Positions 39,946 through 52,230 of a stretch of 64,000 nt of DNA are shown piece by piece (the stretch's first letter is position 1; every line of letters begins with the position of its first letter). Source of the DNA: Archilochus colubris (Eukaryota > Chordata > Aves > Apodiformes > Trochilidae); NCBI GenBank assembly GCA_023079485.1, contig CM041092.1, positions 12,537,127 through 12,601,126 of the forward strand, written 5' to 3'. Made by a program: the position numbers and the translations under genes. The notes under the pieces were generated by a model that made no database searches, had not been told where the DNA came from, and saw nothing but the letters and a program-made list of their open reading frames with translations.

Positions 39946-42900
39946 ATCCATCGATATGCCAGGACACATTAAAACATCAAAGGTCTTGTGATGTGACTTT
40001 TTCAATTACAAAAAGAGACCCATCTCATGCAAGCATACAATGTTGTATTCGAGTCAACAGGAGTTCAACCATATACACAAGAGCTGAGGCAAGCTCTGAA
40101 GCTGTTGTTGGAATACCCTTATTTTTCTAGCTATCCAGTGCATTCAACTCAAATTCATGAATACTTTTTCACTGACAAAACCTGATGCATCTGACAAATG
40201 AGCTATTTGCTGATAAAAATTCACTGATACAGTCTTACATTTCACATGCTACCTTCTGGAGTCAGATATTGCTTCATGTCTCCCTGAAGCTTTGTGGCAC
40301 TGCAGAGGGGTCCAGCTTTTGAAAGTCTGCCCACATACTGAAACTGCTGAATGTGGTTTTGGGACTTTTTCTGTGCAACAATGGTATTTTGGATTGTTTG
40401 TTTTGGTTTTTCATCTTGATTTTTGCAACAAAGTGGTGAGAGAGAGTACCCAAATTTCTCACAGTATCCCACATCAGCAAGTCTTTTAGGCAAATGGTTT
40501 TATGGGATTTAGTAGAAGAAAATCTCTCCCTTTGTCCCCTTCACCAGACTTAGCTAAAAGCAAAAAGTACAAGACAGAAAATCACCTTTATCCTGGCCCA
40601 AACCAGGACATCCACTCAGGCAGCCTCCCTGGAGACAAGACCTGCACTGCTCTCCAGCCCATGGTGGACCCTGGATAACTGGAAAGCTCTTCTCTCCTAT
40701 TCCTCAAATGCCATATTAGTCTCCTCACCCTGTCTTCTCTGGGAGGAACAGACCCCAAACAGTGCAACTGGAATGTTGTAGCTTTCAAGAGGATGATGTT
40801 TGCTTTAATGGTCAAATTTTAGTTGAAGCCTAAAAATAAGTGGATGACTGAGTAATTGGGCCAATAGCAATGGGAACAGGATACTCTGTGCCTGCAGGTG
40901 CTCTTGTCAGCACATAAACCATGTCATAAAATCTCCCCATCCCACCACAAAAGTAAAAAAGAGCCAAGGGCTTTGCTTAAAACATCTTGCTTGGGGAAGG
41001 CAGTTGTGGGAGCCGAGATTATTAATTTCCATATTTGCTGCACCCTTAGGTGCAGCAAAGCAAGTTGCACCACAAGAGCTCTAGGGAGAACATGCAAGAG
41101 TGCGCTCTCAATCTATGCTGACAAGAAACATGTTAACACTTTAGCCCACTAAAAAAAAATTTTAAAAAGTAAATAAAAAATCAGAGGCAGAGCTCAGTAA
41201 GTTTGCTTTGCAAGCCATTGCATCCAAGACATCTGATAACTACAGCAAGCAAGACTGAGTCCTCACTGCAAAGCTGCAACCAGAGCCTGCAAGCAGGTTT
41301 CATTCAGGGAGCAGGCAGTACCTTCTCACAGCAGGGGCAGATTTTATTTGCCATTTCAGGTGAGAGATACACACAGGTAAACAGCAGCAATGCACTTCCA
41401 GGCTGCTCCATTCCTCGGATCACTTTGAGTAAGACTATCCCAAGGAGGGGAGGTGGTTTTGAGGTGAAATATAAAACTGAGGAACTCAGATATCCTCATC
41501 CTTCTTCAACAAGGTAAGCCCCATGTGCACAATATAATACTCTCCCTCCAGCACAGAGTCTGGGCTGCTCAAGACAGGTTTAACATCCCCCCCACTTAAA
41601 GGTTATTTGGTATCGAATGTTCGCCAGTGTTTCCCACCGTCTCTCCTGCTAATGACAAGTGAATAAAGAATCCCCCAGGGAATTTCCCTTCATCTGCTCA
41701 CGAGTGCCACTTCGCTAGTCACATTTATCTGACAAATCTTACAGATGGCTTGGCACAAGCTTGCAACAAGCACACCATCTTTGGAGCTGGGATTGGCTGC
41801 CCGAGCCACACAACTCTTCCTGTGGCAAACTGGGCAAGTCCACAGGAGAGCCCCATACCAGCAGTCATTGCTGGAGGAAATCCCCAAGCACATTTAAATC
41901 TTTGTCCAGCTCTGTTTCAGCAGAAGGCACTGATAAAGGTGATGGCATTTCCGACACAGCAGCTACCCCACGAGGAATGGAGTCTCTTGGCACAGAAGTT
42001 GCGCTCTGACCCAGACAGAAAGATATCCTGGAAAATGACTCCCATTGAGTCATTTTCCTGCTGTTATTGTGCTGAATGCCTTTCTGCTAAAGACAAATTT
42101 TCCCCGTTAAAATAATGGGGAAGAGAATATAAAGACCCATCTGCAGACCACATTTTCAGGCAAGTTTTTGTTTGTTTTCCAACATTGTCTGTGAAATGTT
42201 GGTTGAGTCTTCTGAGCTCTTTCCAGATGTGTACTCTCCCCATGCTGTGTACCCAACCCTAAGTCCAGTTTGAAAGCTGTTTGACTCAGACAAATGAATA
42301 GCAGGACTTTAAAACAGATACAAATAGTAAAACTAGAGCTGTGTACAATCCCATAGGTACTATAGATGGGACTGTCCAAACACAGACCCTCCTAATCCAC
42401 CAAGAAAATGCCCTTAAGACCTATTCAGAGTCAGACTTCAACCCATAAAACCCAGGAAATTCAGAGATAAGCCTGAATATCTGGACTGATATTCTGTCCT
42501 CAGTTCACCTTACTGGGTAAATGTTAATGAATGCGTTTGTTTATTCCTTGTAGTTCTATGCAGGGAATATCAACAATCTGATATTATGGGAGGAGGTGAA
42601 ATTTTTTTTCTCCTGTATGCATGTGTGTGTAGGAGTTGCTCAATATAATTTATTCTCTTTCGCAATGAGACTTTACAGCTCCTCGATCCTTTCAGAGCTT
42701 TGAAGCTATGCAGGGTCTATGTTGTATAGCTTTGGAGAAGAGGCCTCAAAGGAAAATCAGTTATTACAGGAAAGGGCTGATTTCCAGCACTCCGCAGCCT
42801 CTCATCTCCATTCATATTAAGCTGGTAATCCAGTGCAAAACATCAGCCAGATGCATTTCCGTGAGGATCCGAACCCAGACCTTCACAGGCAACAAGAGAC

Positions 42901-43189
42901 CAAGTTCCCCAGTCAAGGCTGGAGAAGTGGCACACACACAACACCTCTGGAGCAATGACTCACACCCCCTGCCACAACAGCCTGTGCAGAGTTGCCACAT
43001 CGAGTACAAGCAGAACAAGGGCTGTACCAGTCTATCCAGCCTAGTGGTCAGGCAGCCAGAAAACACTAGAAGGAACACAACTGCTTACTCTATTTCCCTC
43101 ACACTTCTGCTAGCCTCCAGCTATGTTCAAATCAAGCTATTTCCTAAGCCAGATGTGGTTTCGAGCTACTAAGTAATACTCCATACATT

Positions 43190-43660
43190 CCTTCACACAA
43201 ACTTGTCCAGTCATCCTTTGAACCCTAAAAATCTTTTAGCCTCCATGGCCACCTTTGGCAGCACATTCCCTGTGTCCACTACCAGTTTCAGAGAGAATAT
43301 GTTCTTTTGTTTACTTTTAGCCTAGCTTCTTCTACTGCATTTAGTGACCTTAGCTGATGTATTGCCACAGAACAAACAGTCCCTGCTCACCTCTGACTGC
43401 TGCTGCCTGGCAGAATTCACTCCTACCCCGCTGACATCCTTCTTCAGGCCAAGGAGCTTCAGTCTAATTGATTATTCCTCAGATGTCAGCTGTTCAGCTC
43501 AGCATTTTTATGCTCAACTCTCAACTACTGCAAGTTTGGCTATGTTTGAAATGAGCAGTCCAGAACTGCTTGACAGTGGCAAGTACGGCTGAAGTATAAA
43601 ACCCATCATTTTTCCTTTCCTTTCCTTTTGAACTCCTAGCATGACCCTCTTACTTACTCT
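43190..43660 (-). repeat. Possible degenerate CR1-type LINE fragment
   Basis: TTGTCCAGTCATCCTTTGAA, ACCCTAAAAATCTTTTAGCC, then CCATGGCCACCTTTGGCAGC, CCCTGTGTCCACTACC and later CAGCTGTTCAGCTCAGC recall the antisense 3' portion of CR1 (TGTCCAGTC, CTCTGGGCAACCTGTTCCAGTG, AGGCTGAACAGC). The similarity is loose. CR1 is the dominant bird LINE, so it is expected, but an alignment is needed. Confidence 0.35.
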
Positions 43661-44284
43661 TACTAATCCTATCTGTCTCATGTTAGAGACGGTACAAAGT
43701 GGCTAAAAGGCTTGTCCTGAGTTTTATAGAAAAACTGTAAAACAGCAGACAAGAGGACCAAAATCTACAGGGTCTATGCCAACACTGGGGAGCTCTAGTG
43801 GTACTTTCAGATGTCAAATCTTACCTTGAAAATTCTAGTTTGGACAAAGTCCACTTACAATTCTTTTCAATTGGAAGAAACAATCTTAAATTCAGTTATT
43901 CAGTTATATGTTGCACTACTCTTTCACCCCATCCATGATGGGTACCATGACCAATACATAATTTGGGTCCTACTATATTCAGGAACACATCTAAACTTCC
44001 AGATGTGCTCTGAGGAACACAGATCTCAAAGCCCTGATGTTCTCAGTTAAGATACATTAAACAAAATCCAGAGCCATCTTTACCCACCTGGAGATCATCT
44101 TGCATCTTTGCTATCATCAGCTGTTCTCCCTTCCATGTCCCCAAAATAGACAAATTTTAGCCCGAGCAAAGATTTCTGCAGCACGAGAAGGCAGATAAGG
44201 CAGAGATTCCGTGAAGTCTATTATTGCCAGCTAATTTGATGTGAAAGATGCTACTGTGATGGGCAGCCATACAAGCCCATAGGA

Positions 44285-44390
44285 TAGATAAAATTTCAAT
44301 TTATGACAAAATTTATCCCTGGTAAAAATGGCACTGTTTCACTGAAATCAATAAGGTTGCACCTGTGAATGCCAGCTGTGAGTTGAGTCC
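44285..44390 (+). repeat. Ancient sauropsid repeat, copy A
   Basis: AATTTATCCCTGGTAAAAATG, then CTGAAATCAATAAGGTTGCACC and a GAATGCCAGCTGTGA segment resemble a widespread old family typified by words such as CTGAAGTCAATGGAGTTACACC and CATCCCTGGTGTAA. It shares a 19-bp word with copy B at 49039-49057 (three mismatches). Confidence 0.5.
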
Positions 44391-45399
44391 ATGGTTCTCA
44401 AACGATGTAAAGTGCTTCAGGAGGGAAGATGCTATATTTAGGTACCATATTATTGCTATGTAGACATTTTCATAACCCCTAATTATGGAGCTTTTTTTGC
44501 AAGCTCTGTAGTATTAACTGGATTGGATAAATATATAATTAGAGAGTGTTTCAACATGCACACTATTGATGCTAGAAGCTTTAACAGCTCTTTCTTTCCT
44601 TCATGATCTGTTTTGCTTCTTCTTTTAAAACTGTTTCTATCAATTATGGCAAGATTTACTTGGAGACCAAATAAAGGGTCACTGCAGACATCCCAGTAGA
44701 ATAGCAGAGAGCGACACCAGATTTTTCCAGAAAGACATCTCTGGGTTGTCACTGCATAACAAAATTGCCAGAAGCCAAGCTGATCAGACAGGAAAAAACC
44801 ACAACAGAACAGCAGCAACAAAGAACTTTTCAGATGTTCCCTGACCCCAAACTGTTTAAAGGCTGAGGGTTCATACCTAAACCACTTTTATCAAAGATCT
44901 GCTGCCCAAATATTAGCTGGATTCTGCTCCTCTCTTCTGCCAATGGCAGAACAGAAGACCCAATGAGATTCTTGGTTCAGTGATTTGGATGCACAAATGG
45001 ATTCAAAGATATCTAGATAGGAGTTGGATAAATCCCTGGATGGAAGAACAACCACCCTAAAAAATTGCTAAATTGGTTGACAGCAAAAGGCAAGATAGAA
45101 TTTTTTTCAACATCCTGCTTTGTCAAAGGTACCGTTAGCATTTAAATACAACTAGTCCTATAGGAGTGGGAAAAAAGTACCACCAGAATTTTCCTGTCAA
45201 GGCCTTGATGAAACCTGTACTACCATTCATTACTAACCCAAAAAAAGGCCTTAAACAAATACACTTCTCACATTTCTGATCAGGCAATGCCAATAAATTA
45301 TTTGTCAGATTCTTTCAGATGTGTTTACAAACCTTTTCCTCTTACACCAGCTTACACCCAGTGAGAATTTGAAAAGCTAAATTACAAGTATAAACACTT

Positions 45400-45800
45400 C
45401 AAAACACAAGTTAATAATAGAAAGAATTAAGAATATTGCTAGAGTGACACGATACGGATGCTGTATTATTAAATAAACGGCTCACAATGGTATTATGACA
45501 TGAGTCATAATGCCTGATGCCACGAACATATTGCAGAAAAGAACAATAGCTGCTATCACCAGCTATGGAGATACACAGAGCACGATACTGGGAGCTCAAC
45601 TGCTGACTGATCTAAAGCAAGGGCTTTGTCTTCAAGCCAACAGGATAAATTCACACCGGGTGCAAATGGGTGCAGCTGAACGGAAACTCGTGCAGCATCT
45701 TCAGCTAAGCTCTGACATTTCACCAAAAGTACTACAGGCTTTGCTCTGTACAGTCTTGCAGCCTGTTTATGACTGTAATTGACTGGAGAATTCTGATTTG
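45400..45800. promoter_or_regulatory. Candidate conserved non-coding block with palindromic bZIP site
   Basis: The block has preserved CpGs (for example near 45451, 45456, 45478, 45525) in AT-rich surroundings and contains the inverted repeat 45492-45511, which includes the AP-1 heptamer TGAGTCA (45501-45507). No repeat family is recognised until about 45800. Confidence 0.3.
45492..45511. repeat. Inverted repeat, 8-bp arms, containing AP-1 site
   Basis: ATTATGAC (45492-45499) and GTCATAAT (45504-45511) flank ATGA. The right half includes TGAGTCA (45501-45507). Confidence 0.85.
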
Positions 45801-46919
45801 GTGGGATTTTGAATGTGCTGTCCACAGGTGTGAATAACTGAATCTGGCCCTACACCAACACCAACAGATTTTCAAGCCCAGCAAGTCACAGAACCCTTCT
45901 GAATGGCTCTAATGTTTAAGAAGGTCACAAGAAAGCCTGCTGGAGACAGAAAACTGGTGGCCATCAGCACATGGACTGGTTTACCATTCCTTTTGTTGTT
46001 GTATCCAATTACTACAAACTGCAGCTGGTGACAATGAAGAAAAAAAGATTCCTGTAAGAAATGGTGCATTTGCAAGCTTGACAGACAAAGCATGGAAACA
46101 AATCCCGGGGTGCACTTACAGTATATGCTTCCCATAATTAAAAGTCTATTTGTAGCACACAGGGTAGAAAAAGCTTTCATTTGGGGTAAAACTTAAACAT
46201 AGCTTTCCTTTCCCTGCTTGATGCAGTAATGCAGTTCAAGAAGATATGGTCTGGAAGCAATGTTCTCTGAGCTCCACATGTCTACATTTTCCAGGGAAGG
46301 GTGGGGGCAAGAATATGAGAACAATAGAAGGGGAATCCATCCATAAAATGAAATATAAGGCTTGATTTATTGTCATAAGCTGCTAACATAGTAATTTGAC
46401 TGCTGTGATGTACAGCTAACAAACAGCCAGCTTTAGTCCTAGTTCTCTGTGCCTATCATCTAGCTAATAAGAAGCACCCAGTACAGAGAAAGAGATGGGT
46501 TGCACCCTGCCCAAGTGTCCCCCAGCAGCTTCCAGTGTAAGAAGCATGGCCCAAGGCAGGATGCATGACCAGGGTGCTACAATACTCTGTCTCCTTCTCA
46601 GATTTTACAGCAGCACAGGGGACACCTGGCAGGTGTCCTAAAGGCAACCTCAAGGTTGCTCTGAACTGTGCTAAAGACCAAACTAGCTTCTGAACAATTT
46701 CAAAACATGGGTTGTGCAGAAGTGGTTTGCTAGGTGCTCTTGGATGTGGAGCTGGCTGGAGCAGAACCACATCTGAGAACAAGGTGACTTCTTTTCACCT
46801 ATCACAAGGCTGCCTACATACCATATAGGATGAGGTACCCAAGAATCAAGAAATCTACTCAAAACAAATAAATGGCTGCATTACCCCCATTCTATCATCA
46901 AGAACTCTCTAAACACGTT

Positions 46920-47060
46920 TTATTACAGAGGCATTAACACGGCAGAAGTTGATTTGCATACGGAAAGCCTCCTGTTTCTTGTCTGTGTGTGTTTACACCT
47001 AAAGTGCACACTCACCCATGCAAACATGCCCCCCTGATCAAGCCAAACATACACAATGCA
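46920..47060. promoter_or_regulatory. Candidate regulatory block with octamer and forkhead sites
   Basis: ATTTGCAT (46952-46959, the octamer on the other strand) and TGTTTACA (46990-46997, forkhead) lie 30 bp apart in unique sequence. The same forkhead word occurs in the INHBB intron block. Function is inferred only from motif content. Confidence 0.25.
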
Positions 47061-48809
47061 TATAAGACATAAATAAATACTTATGAGTCACTGATAACCA
47101 CCTCCTAAACTGTACGGTCTTACTAAGTATCACTGCTAGAGATAATTCATACAATTGGATATAAAATACACATATACGAATCTCATTAAGACAGATAAGA
47201 GTTGTTTGTTTCCTTTAACAAGAGCCCAAGGCCTTAATTTACAAGGTCCTGAATCATTTTTTTAAGCTTGTTGTCCCACAGCTGTGTGTCAGTTCCAAAA
47301 TCTGACCCAAAAACAAGCCATACGAGACCAAACCTGACTGCAGAGGACATAGTGAAAGATAGGATGGAAAAGGAGGGGGATGGGGGGGAGCCAGAAGTCC
47401 GAGAGCCCGGTCTGCCAGGTTTGGCAGCATTTATAACCCTTTATGCTCAGATGGACTTTACTTCAGCATCCACCTCTCCTACCTTGCTCCTGTTGCGCTG
47501 CCCAGGACTGGCTCCCCCATCACCCAAGCAACTCTGCAGCCACAGGAAAGAAAGAGTGGCCACTGCAGCTTTTCCACAGCTGGTGACAAACTCTTCTGCG
47601 GGAACGGGCACGAGCTGCTCCATCCGACAAAGCAAAGAGGGACGAGATCAGCCCTGCAGCCTCCACTTGGGCAAAACCTAAATGCCACTTTGGTACCACT
47701 TGACTGACACAGCCCAAACACTGCGTGTTTGTTTTGCTGACACAGAGGTTTAAGTTTGCTCCCCAGCCACATCTTCTTTCCCCTTTGCATACAATAGTCA
47801 TCTTCGTAACTCTTATTATAACATATTGCAGCAATAATGTGCAATTATCCTCAAAAACAAAGCAAAAGCTCAAGATAAAAATAACAGGCACTGAGCACAC
47901 TTACCAGCTGGAGGAAGGCAGAAAGGCAGCACGAGATGCAGCCTGCTACAGCACAGCCATTTTAGGGCTGCAGCTGCCTCTCCCGGGTGGATTCAAAGAC
48001 TAGGCTGGAAGGAGACAGGCGGGAGGTAAACCCTCTCCAAAAAGAGGTCCAAAGTGAGGAGGAGCAGGTAGAAGTCAGGGTCTGCAGAGCTGGTATTAGG
48101 TGAAGATGAGCCTCACCTGGGGGTGAGCTGCAATTTGCAGCTGGGTTCAATAATTGCATTTGGGCCAGGTAGGAGCTTGAAACACTTAGCAGCTGGGAGT
48201 GATGGTCCTTTCAGTAGGAGAGGTCCCCAACCTTGATCTGATCTAGGGACATCAATACACCTCTGAGGTTTTTTTTATTTGCCCCTTTTTCTGTTTTGTG
48301 GGGTATGCTTACTTCAACTTTACCTACAACAGACTCCTGTGCTGACCCCTCTGCTTCGAACCTTTCACAACAAAGTACCCTGAAAGCAAATTATAGTGAT
48401 GAAAAAAGAGTGTCAAGGACCAGAATGAGGGAGACAATGAATTTAATAAAATTCTCAGTGGCAGATCACAAAGGTGGTAAATCTGATCAAGTATAAGGAA
48501 GCTGCATGCACATCTCAGGTTTCTGATGGCTTCAGAGATCTCTCAGGTTAGATGGTGTGTGTGTGAAAACTTGACATCTCTGCTTTGTGCAAGAAAGACT
48601 GGTTAGAGATGCACACATTCAAGGAGGGCCTCTGTTGCATAGAATTGGCCAAATCAGATTAAAAACCCAGTATCTATGATGAAGGCTGCAAGCTGCCTGC
48701 CCGGAGAGGTTTCATTGATGTGAACCCAAAGTTCCTTGCATGTGGTCAGGCCCTAAATTTGATATTGGAATTTAAAAACAAATTAAGATTCCCATGTAAT
48801 ATTGACTTC

Positions 48810-48828
48810 TTTTTTTTTTTTTTTTTTT
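48810..48828. repeat. Poly-T run (19 T)
   Basis: An uninterrupted run of 19 T on the plus strand; no adjacent retroposon is recognised. Confidence 0.95.
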
Positions 48829-48984
48829 CCAGAGTAAAAGATTTTACAGCATGGAATGCTATATGCAGTGGTTACATGAGTCCAAGTAATTGTACCAATT
48901 ATATAATTTGATATAATTGCACTAATTACATAAACACATAATAATGAAATATAAGTTATTCCAAGAGCTAAACTGGAAGAACAT

Positions 48985-49080
48985 TAAAGAACCTAAATCT
49001 GCTCCCACTTATTCTAGTACAAATCAGAAACAATTCCCCTGAAATCAATGAAGTTACCCAAATAAAACTGGTCCCTACCA
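48985..49080 (+). repeat. Ancient sauropsid repeat, copy B
   Basis: The order CTGCTCCCACTTATTC, GTACAAATCAGAAACAATTCC, CTGAAATCAATGAAGTTACCC and ATAAAACTGGTCCC matches the same family (typical: GTAAATCAGGAGTAACTCC, TGAAGTCAATGGAGTTACAC, GTAAAACTGG). The family name is not recalled. Confidence 0.55.
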
Positions 49081-49891
49081 TTACAAGCAGCCAGGTAAAT
49101 CCAGCTTTTGGTTCAAGGGTACTGCCTCTGCTAGCAAACAAAAGCTACTGAGCTATTTTGTTCTGACAGAGATTGCTAATTTCTGGCCAAATTCCAGAGT
49201 ACACAAGCAGATTCCTCCTATGTTCATGAGCAGGTTAGGTGTCTTCTCCTGTTTTGATCTGTCATGCACTAACGCTGGGTTTTGCTAAGTCTTTTAGCTG
49301 CTGATCCTAAGACAAATCAAATCAAAACAAAACAAAACAATATATTTTTCTTTTTGGAAATACTGAGAACAAGCTGGGCCCAACTGGGATTTCAAGAAAA
49401 CCAGATTCAGGTGTGTCTTCAGCTATATTGGTGCTACCCTGTATTATATACTCAGACTTCAGGGGAACTACTGCAGGCTGACGTCAGTATCAACATAAAA
49501 CAGACAAAAAAATGTATTTCTGATTCATTTTGCAAGATGTTTGTCAACACTTCACAGTCAAAACCTCTCCAAACAAAAATTAGTCCTAAGAGGGATTTAC
49601 TCAGTGAGGGGTTTTCCTCTTCTCCCATAGCAGGGAGAGTGTAGCAATTAATTTCAGCTGCTGACTTCATCTCTCACAAGTAACACAGCAAAGAAGGTGA
49701 GAGATGGCAATTTTGGAGTAGGTGTCTATTATGTGTGGAAATACATGATGTATGCAGAGTTAATTCACCAAGCGCTCTGTTGCACCACATCATGACAGTC
49801 ACCCCGTTCACACCATCCTCATTAATGCCAGTGGGAGGTCCAAGCACAGGGATGGGGGGGTTGCCTCTGTGACAAAGATTTTCCAGCCACA

Positions 49892-49913
49892 TGTTCTATC
49901 ACATGATAGAACA
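49892..49913. repeat. Near-perfect 22-bp palindrome
   Basis: TGTTCTATCA (49892-49901) and TGATAGAACA (49904-49913) are exact complements around CA. The outer hexamers TGTTCT and AGAACA are steroid-receptor (GRE/ARE) half-sites, here everted. Confidence 0.9.
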
Positions 49914-52055
49914 CAATAATTTAGCATTTGCAGGATGAAATTCAAAGCCTATTCAGAGACAAGAGAGAGACCTGGTCACCTTAAGGGGGGGTAGGGACCT
50001 GACCCAGACCATTTTCTAGATACAGTACCTTGCAGCATAAAGCAATGAAAATGGATGCTGAGGTTTATAAGGATGGAAATGACACATAGGAAAAATACAC
50101 CAAAGTTTTCAAAATCAGACATCAAATTTGGTGTCTCATTTTTCATTTTGCCTGATATCAAAACAGGGGTAAGGGGTAGGAGCTGCAAAATGCGGCCTTC
50201 CTGTAGCTCCCTGCAAAAACCTCGCAAGAGCAATAGCTTTGTCACATCTCTGAAAGATCAAGTCTCAAGTGTCTCAGATTGGTTCCTCAAAATTCAAAAC
50301 CTTTTAAATTTTATTTCATTTTAGTCTTAGAAATCTGTGTGAGAGGCTGCTCTCAGCAACTGGACTTGGGAGTAATACCTCGTTCTCCACAGCATCCGCA
50401 GAGAAGTGAGTGATCCCCCACCGCAGAAATCTCAAAGCATGTTCTGTTCAGCTGAGTTTCCAGAGACTGTTTCACACAAAATAAAAGGACTTGGGAACCT
50501 GGACTATGGTAGGTCCTCCTATTCCCAGATGATGCCCCTTATACCATGCCAACTCGTGCTCCTCTTTGTGTTTCTGCCCCTTGAACATCAGGGCCACAGG
50601 GGCAGATGGGGGAGCAGGGCAGACAGGGGTGGGAGGCTGTGAAAGCTTTTTTACCAAGAAAAGAAATGTTCTTCGCCAGCCTCTGTGAAAGAGTTCAAGA
50701 TCGCAGGCATGTTTGTTAGTTTGCAGTGAGATGCAAGGCACAGAGCCAGCACCTGCTCCTTGCTCGGGCCAGCCAAAGCTCATGGCTCCCCAGGGCTGCA
50801 GGTCCAAATCCCACACTAGGACACCCTGCCCTCCTCCTGGAAGAGCACAGGAGTCCCGGTGTCCCATAAAGTGCTTGCCTTCAAACTCAGAAGTCAACTA
50901 CTTTCAATTAAGAATGAAACCTGACTGGACCCACCCTCCAGGGCCTTGCATTTCAGAGGGCAAGATTTCTTAATATATCCCCTTTTTAAAAGTTTAGCCC
51001 AGTCTCATTAATAAAGACTGTGTCATATTAGGTCAAATGTGCCTTCAGGTTGAAGGGCCTGAATTTATTGAATCCACCAGTAACAGGGTCAACCCAAGGA
51101 ACAAGGACAGGGAAGAAGGCTGCTAAGAGATGGAGCAGGAGCAGCAAGCCATGGCTTTGACAATAAATGTGTAGAGGTGGTGAGAAAGCTATGAAATACT
51201 CAAAAAAATTTGGTCTGGGGAACAAAGTTCTGTGCAGCAGCCTGTTGGCCCAGCCACAGCAAATTACTCCTAGAGGTTTACTGAAACAAAGCTGTTTAAC
51301 CCCAGCACTTGGCTTTGGGGAGAGGTGGGCAGAGCAAGGCCTGAATGTGACTTGTAACTAGAACCCACCATTACCTGCATGAACTTGCTTCTTCAACACT
51401 TCCCAGGTCTCAGGGTCAGCTCTAATGTTTGCTAAGTCACCAGAGGTCCTTCTGTCGGCTTCAGCTGGCATTTGCTTAGGTGTCCAGGAGGAAGAATTTA
51501 TCTGTGAAGATCAATGAAATCAATATCTGGATATATGAGAAGCTGATGATGCTTTCTATGAATATTTGTCAACATTTTGGGGTTTTTATTAGCAAAGGGG
51601 ATGCATTTTATTAAAAAATATTCTCCTTGGTGACAGCTGCTTTTAAAAAGAAAAAAAAAATTACTCCAATTCAGCATTGATCTCTTTTTCCTGGAAGTGT
51701 TTTCCACATTTTTTTTTTATTTACTTCTTGCAACTGATCGGGGAGTGACCTAGAGAAGAAGTCACATTCTTACACAGCAGGTGAACCAGGAACTTGCTGT
51801 AAATGACCTGCAGGTATGCGGAACAGACTTGTTCCTTCACCCAGATACCCTGCACTGATGCAGATAGGAAGAAGCAGATGCTTACATGTATAGACAGCAA
51901 TAAAACTAGAGAGTAACATTTTTAGGATCGCAGCTGAGCTCTCAGACAAGGCTCTCTGCAATGACTAATATGACTACAGTCTAATGCGACAGTTCACTGT
52001 CTGCAGCAGCATTCAGTCCTGAAAGTCAGCAAGTTTCTCCAGATGTTACACACTG

Positions 52056-52098
52056 AAAGAAAAAAAAAAAAAAAAGGAAAAGAAAAAAAAAAAAAAAA
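52056..52098. repeat. Double poly-A tract
   Basis: Two runs of 16 A are separated by a short GGAAAAG interruption. On the minus strand it is the U-rich stretch immediately after the INHBB poly(A) signals. It could instead be the tail of an old plus-strand retroposon, but no element body is recognisable next to it. Confidence 0.85.
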
Positions 52099-52123
52099 GG
52101 AAGCACATCCAGTTTTAAATATT

Positions 52124-52133
52124 TTTATTTATT
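52124..52133 (-). terminator. INHBB: Tandem poly(A) signals, likely 3' end of INHBB
   Basis: Two overlapping AATAAA hexamers on the minus strand (52128-52133 and 52124-52129) are followed downstream by a GATGTGC segment and a long T-rich run, which resembles the GU/U-rich downstream element. Cleavage is expected at about 52100-52112. Confidence 0.55.
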
Positions 52134-52224
52134 TAAACTGTACACAAATGTAAAATACTTCAACAGCAAATCTAAGTGAAAATTGTTTGGTTTAAATTAT
52201 TATGGAACAGAACCTAAAAGGAAC

Positions 52225-52230
52225 TTTATT
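52225..52230 (-). terminator. INHBB: Alternative poly(A) signal of INHBB
   Basis: A further AATAAA on the minus strand lies about 95 nt before the tandem pair and would give a slightly shorter 3'UTR. No strong downstream GU-rich element is obvious, so it ranks second. Confidence 0.35.

Larger units (their letters stand above)
29346..43189. other. Non-coding DNA with scattered candidate regulatory blocks, no gene recognised
   Basis: Apart from the CpG patch (31.4-31.65 kb), the blocks at 33.6-34.8 kb, the repeats at 37.1 and 39.8 kb and the simple tracts, nothing is recognised. The open frames at 30.8-32.4 kb follow local GC richness and show no domain, signal peptide or splice-bounded exon. 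Confidence 0.75.
43661..52055. other. Non-coding DNA 3' of INHBB, no gene recognised
   Basis: It contains old repeat copies at 44.3 and 49.0 kb, a T19 run, a 22-bp palindrome at 49.9 kb, and enhancer-like blocks at 45.4-45.8 and 46.9-47.1 kb. GC-richer segments at 47.3-47.7 and 50.5-50.9 kb carry overlapping open frames without recognisable protein features. Confidence 0.75.

Noticed and set aside
48700..48911. T19 run as the tail of a processed pseudogene on the minus strand
   Set aside because: Neither flank resembles a known coding sequence or a SINE body, and no target-site duplication is visible.
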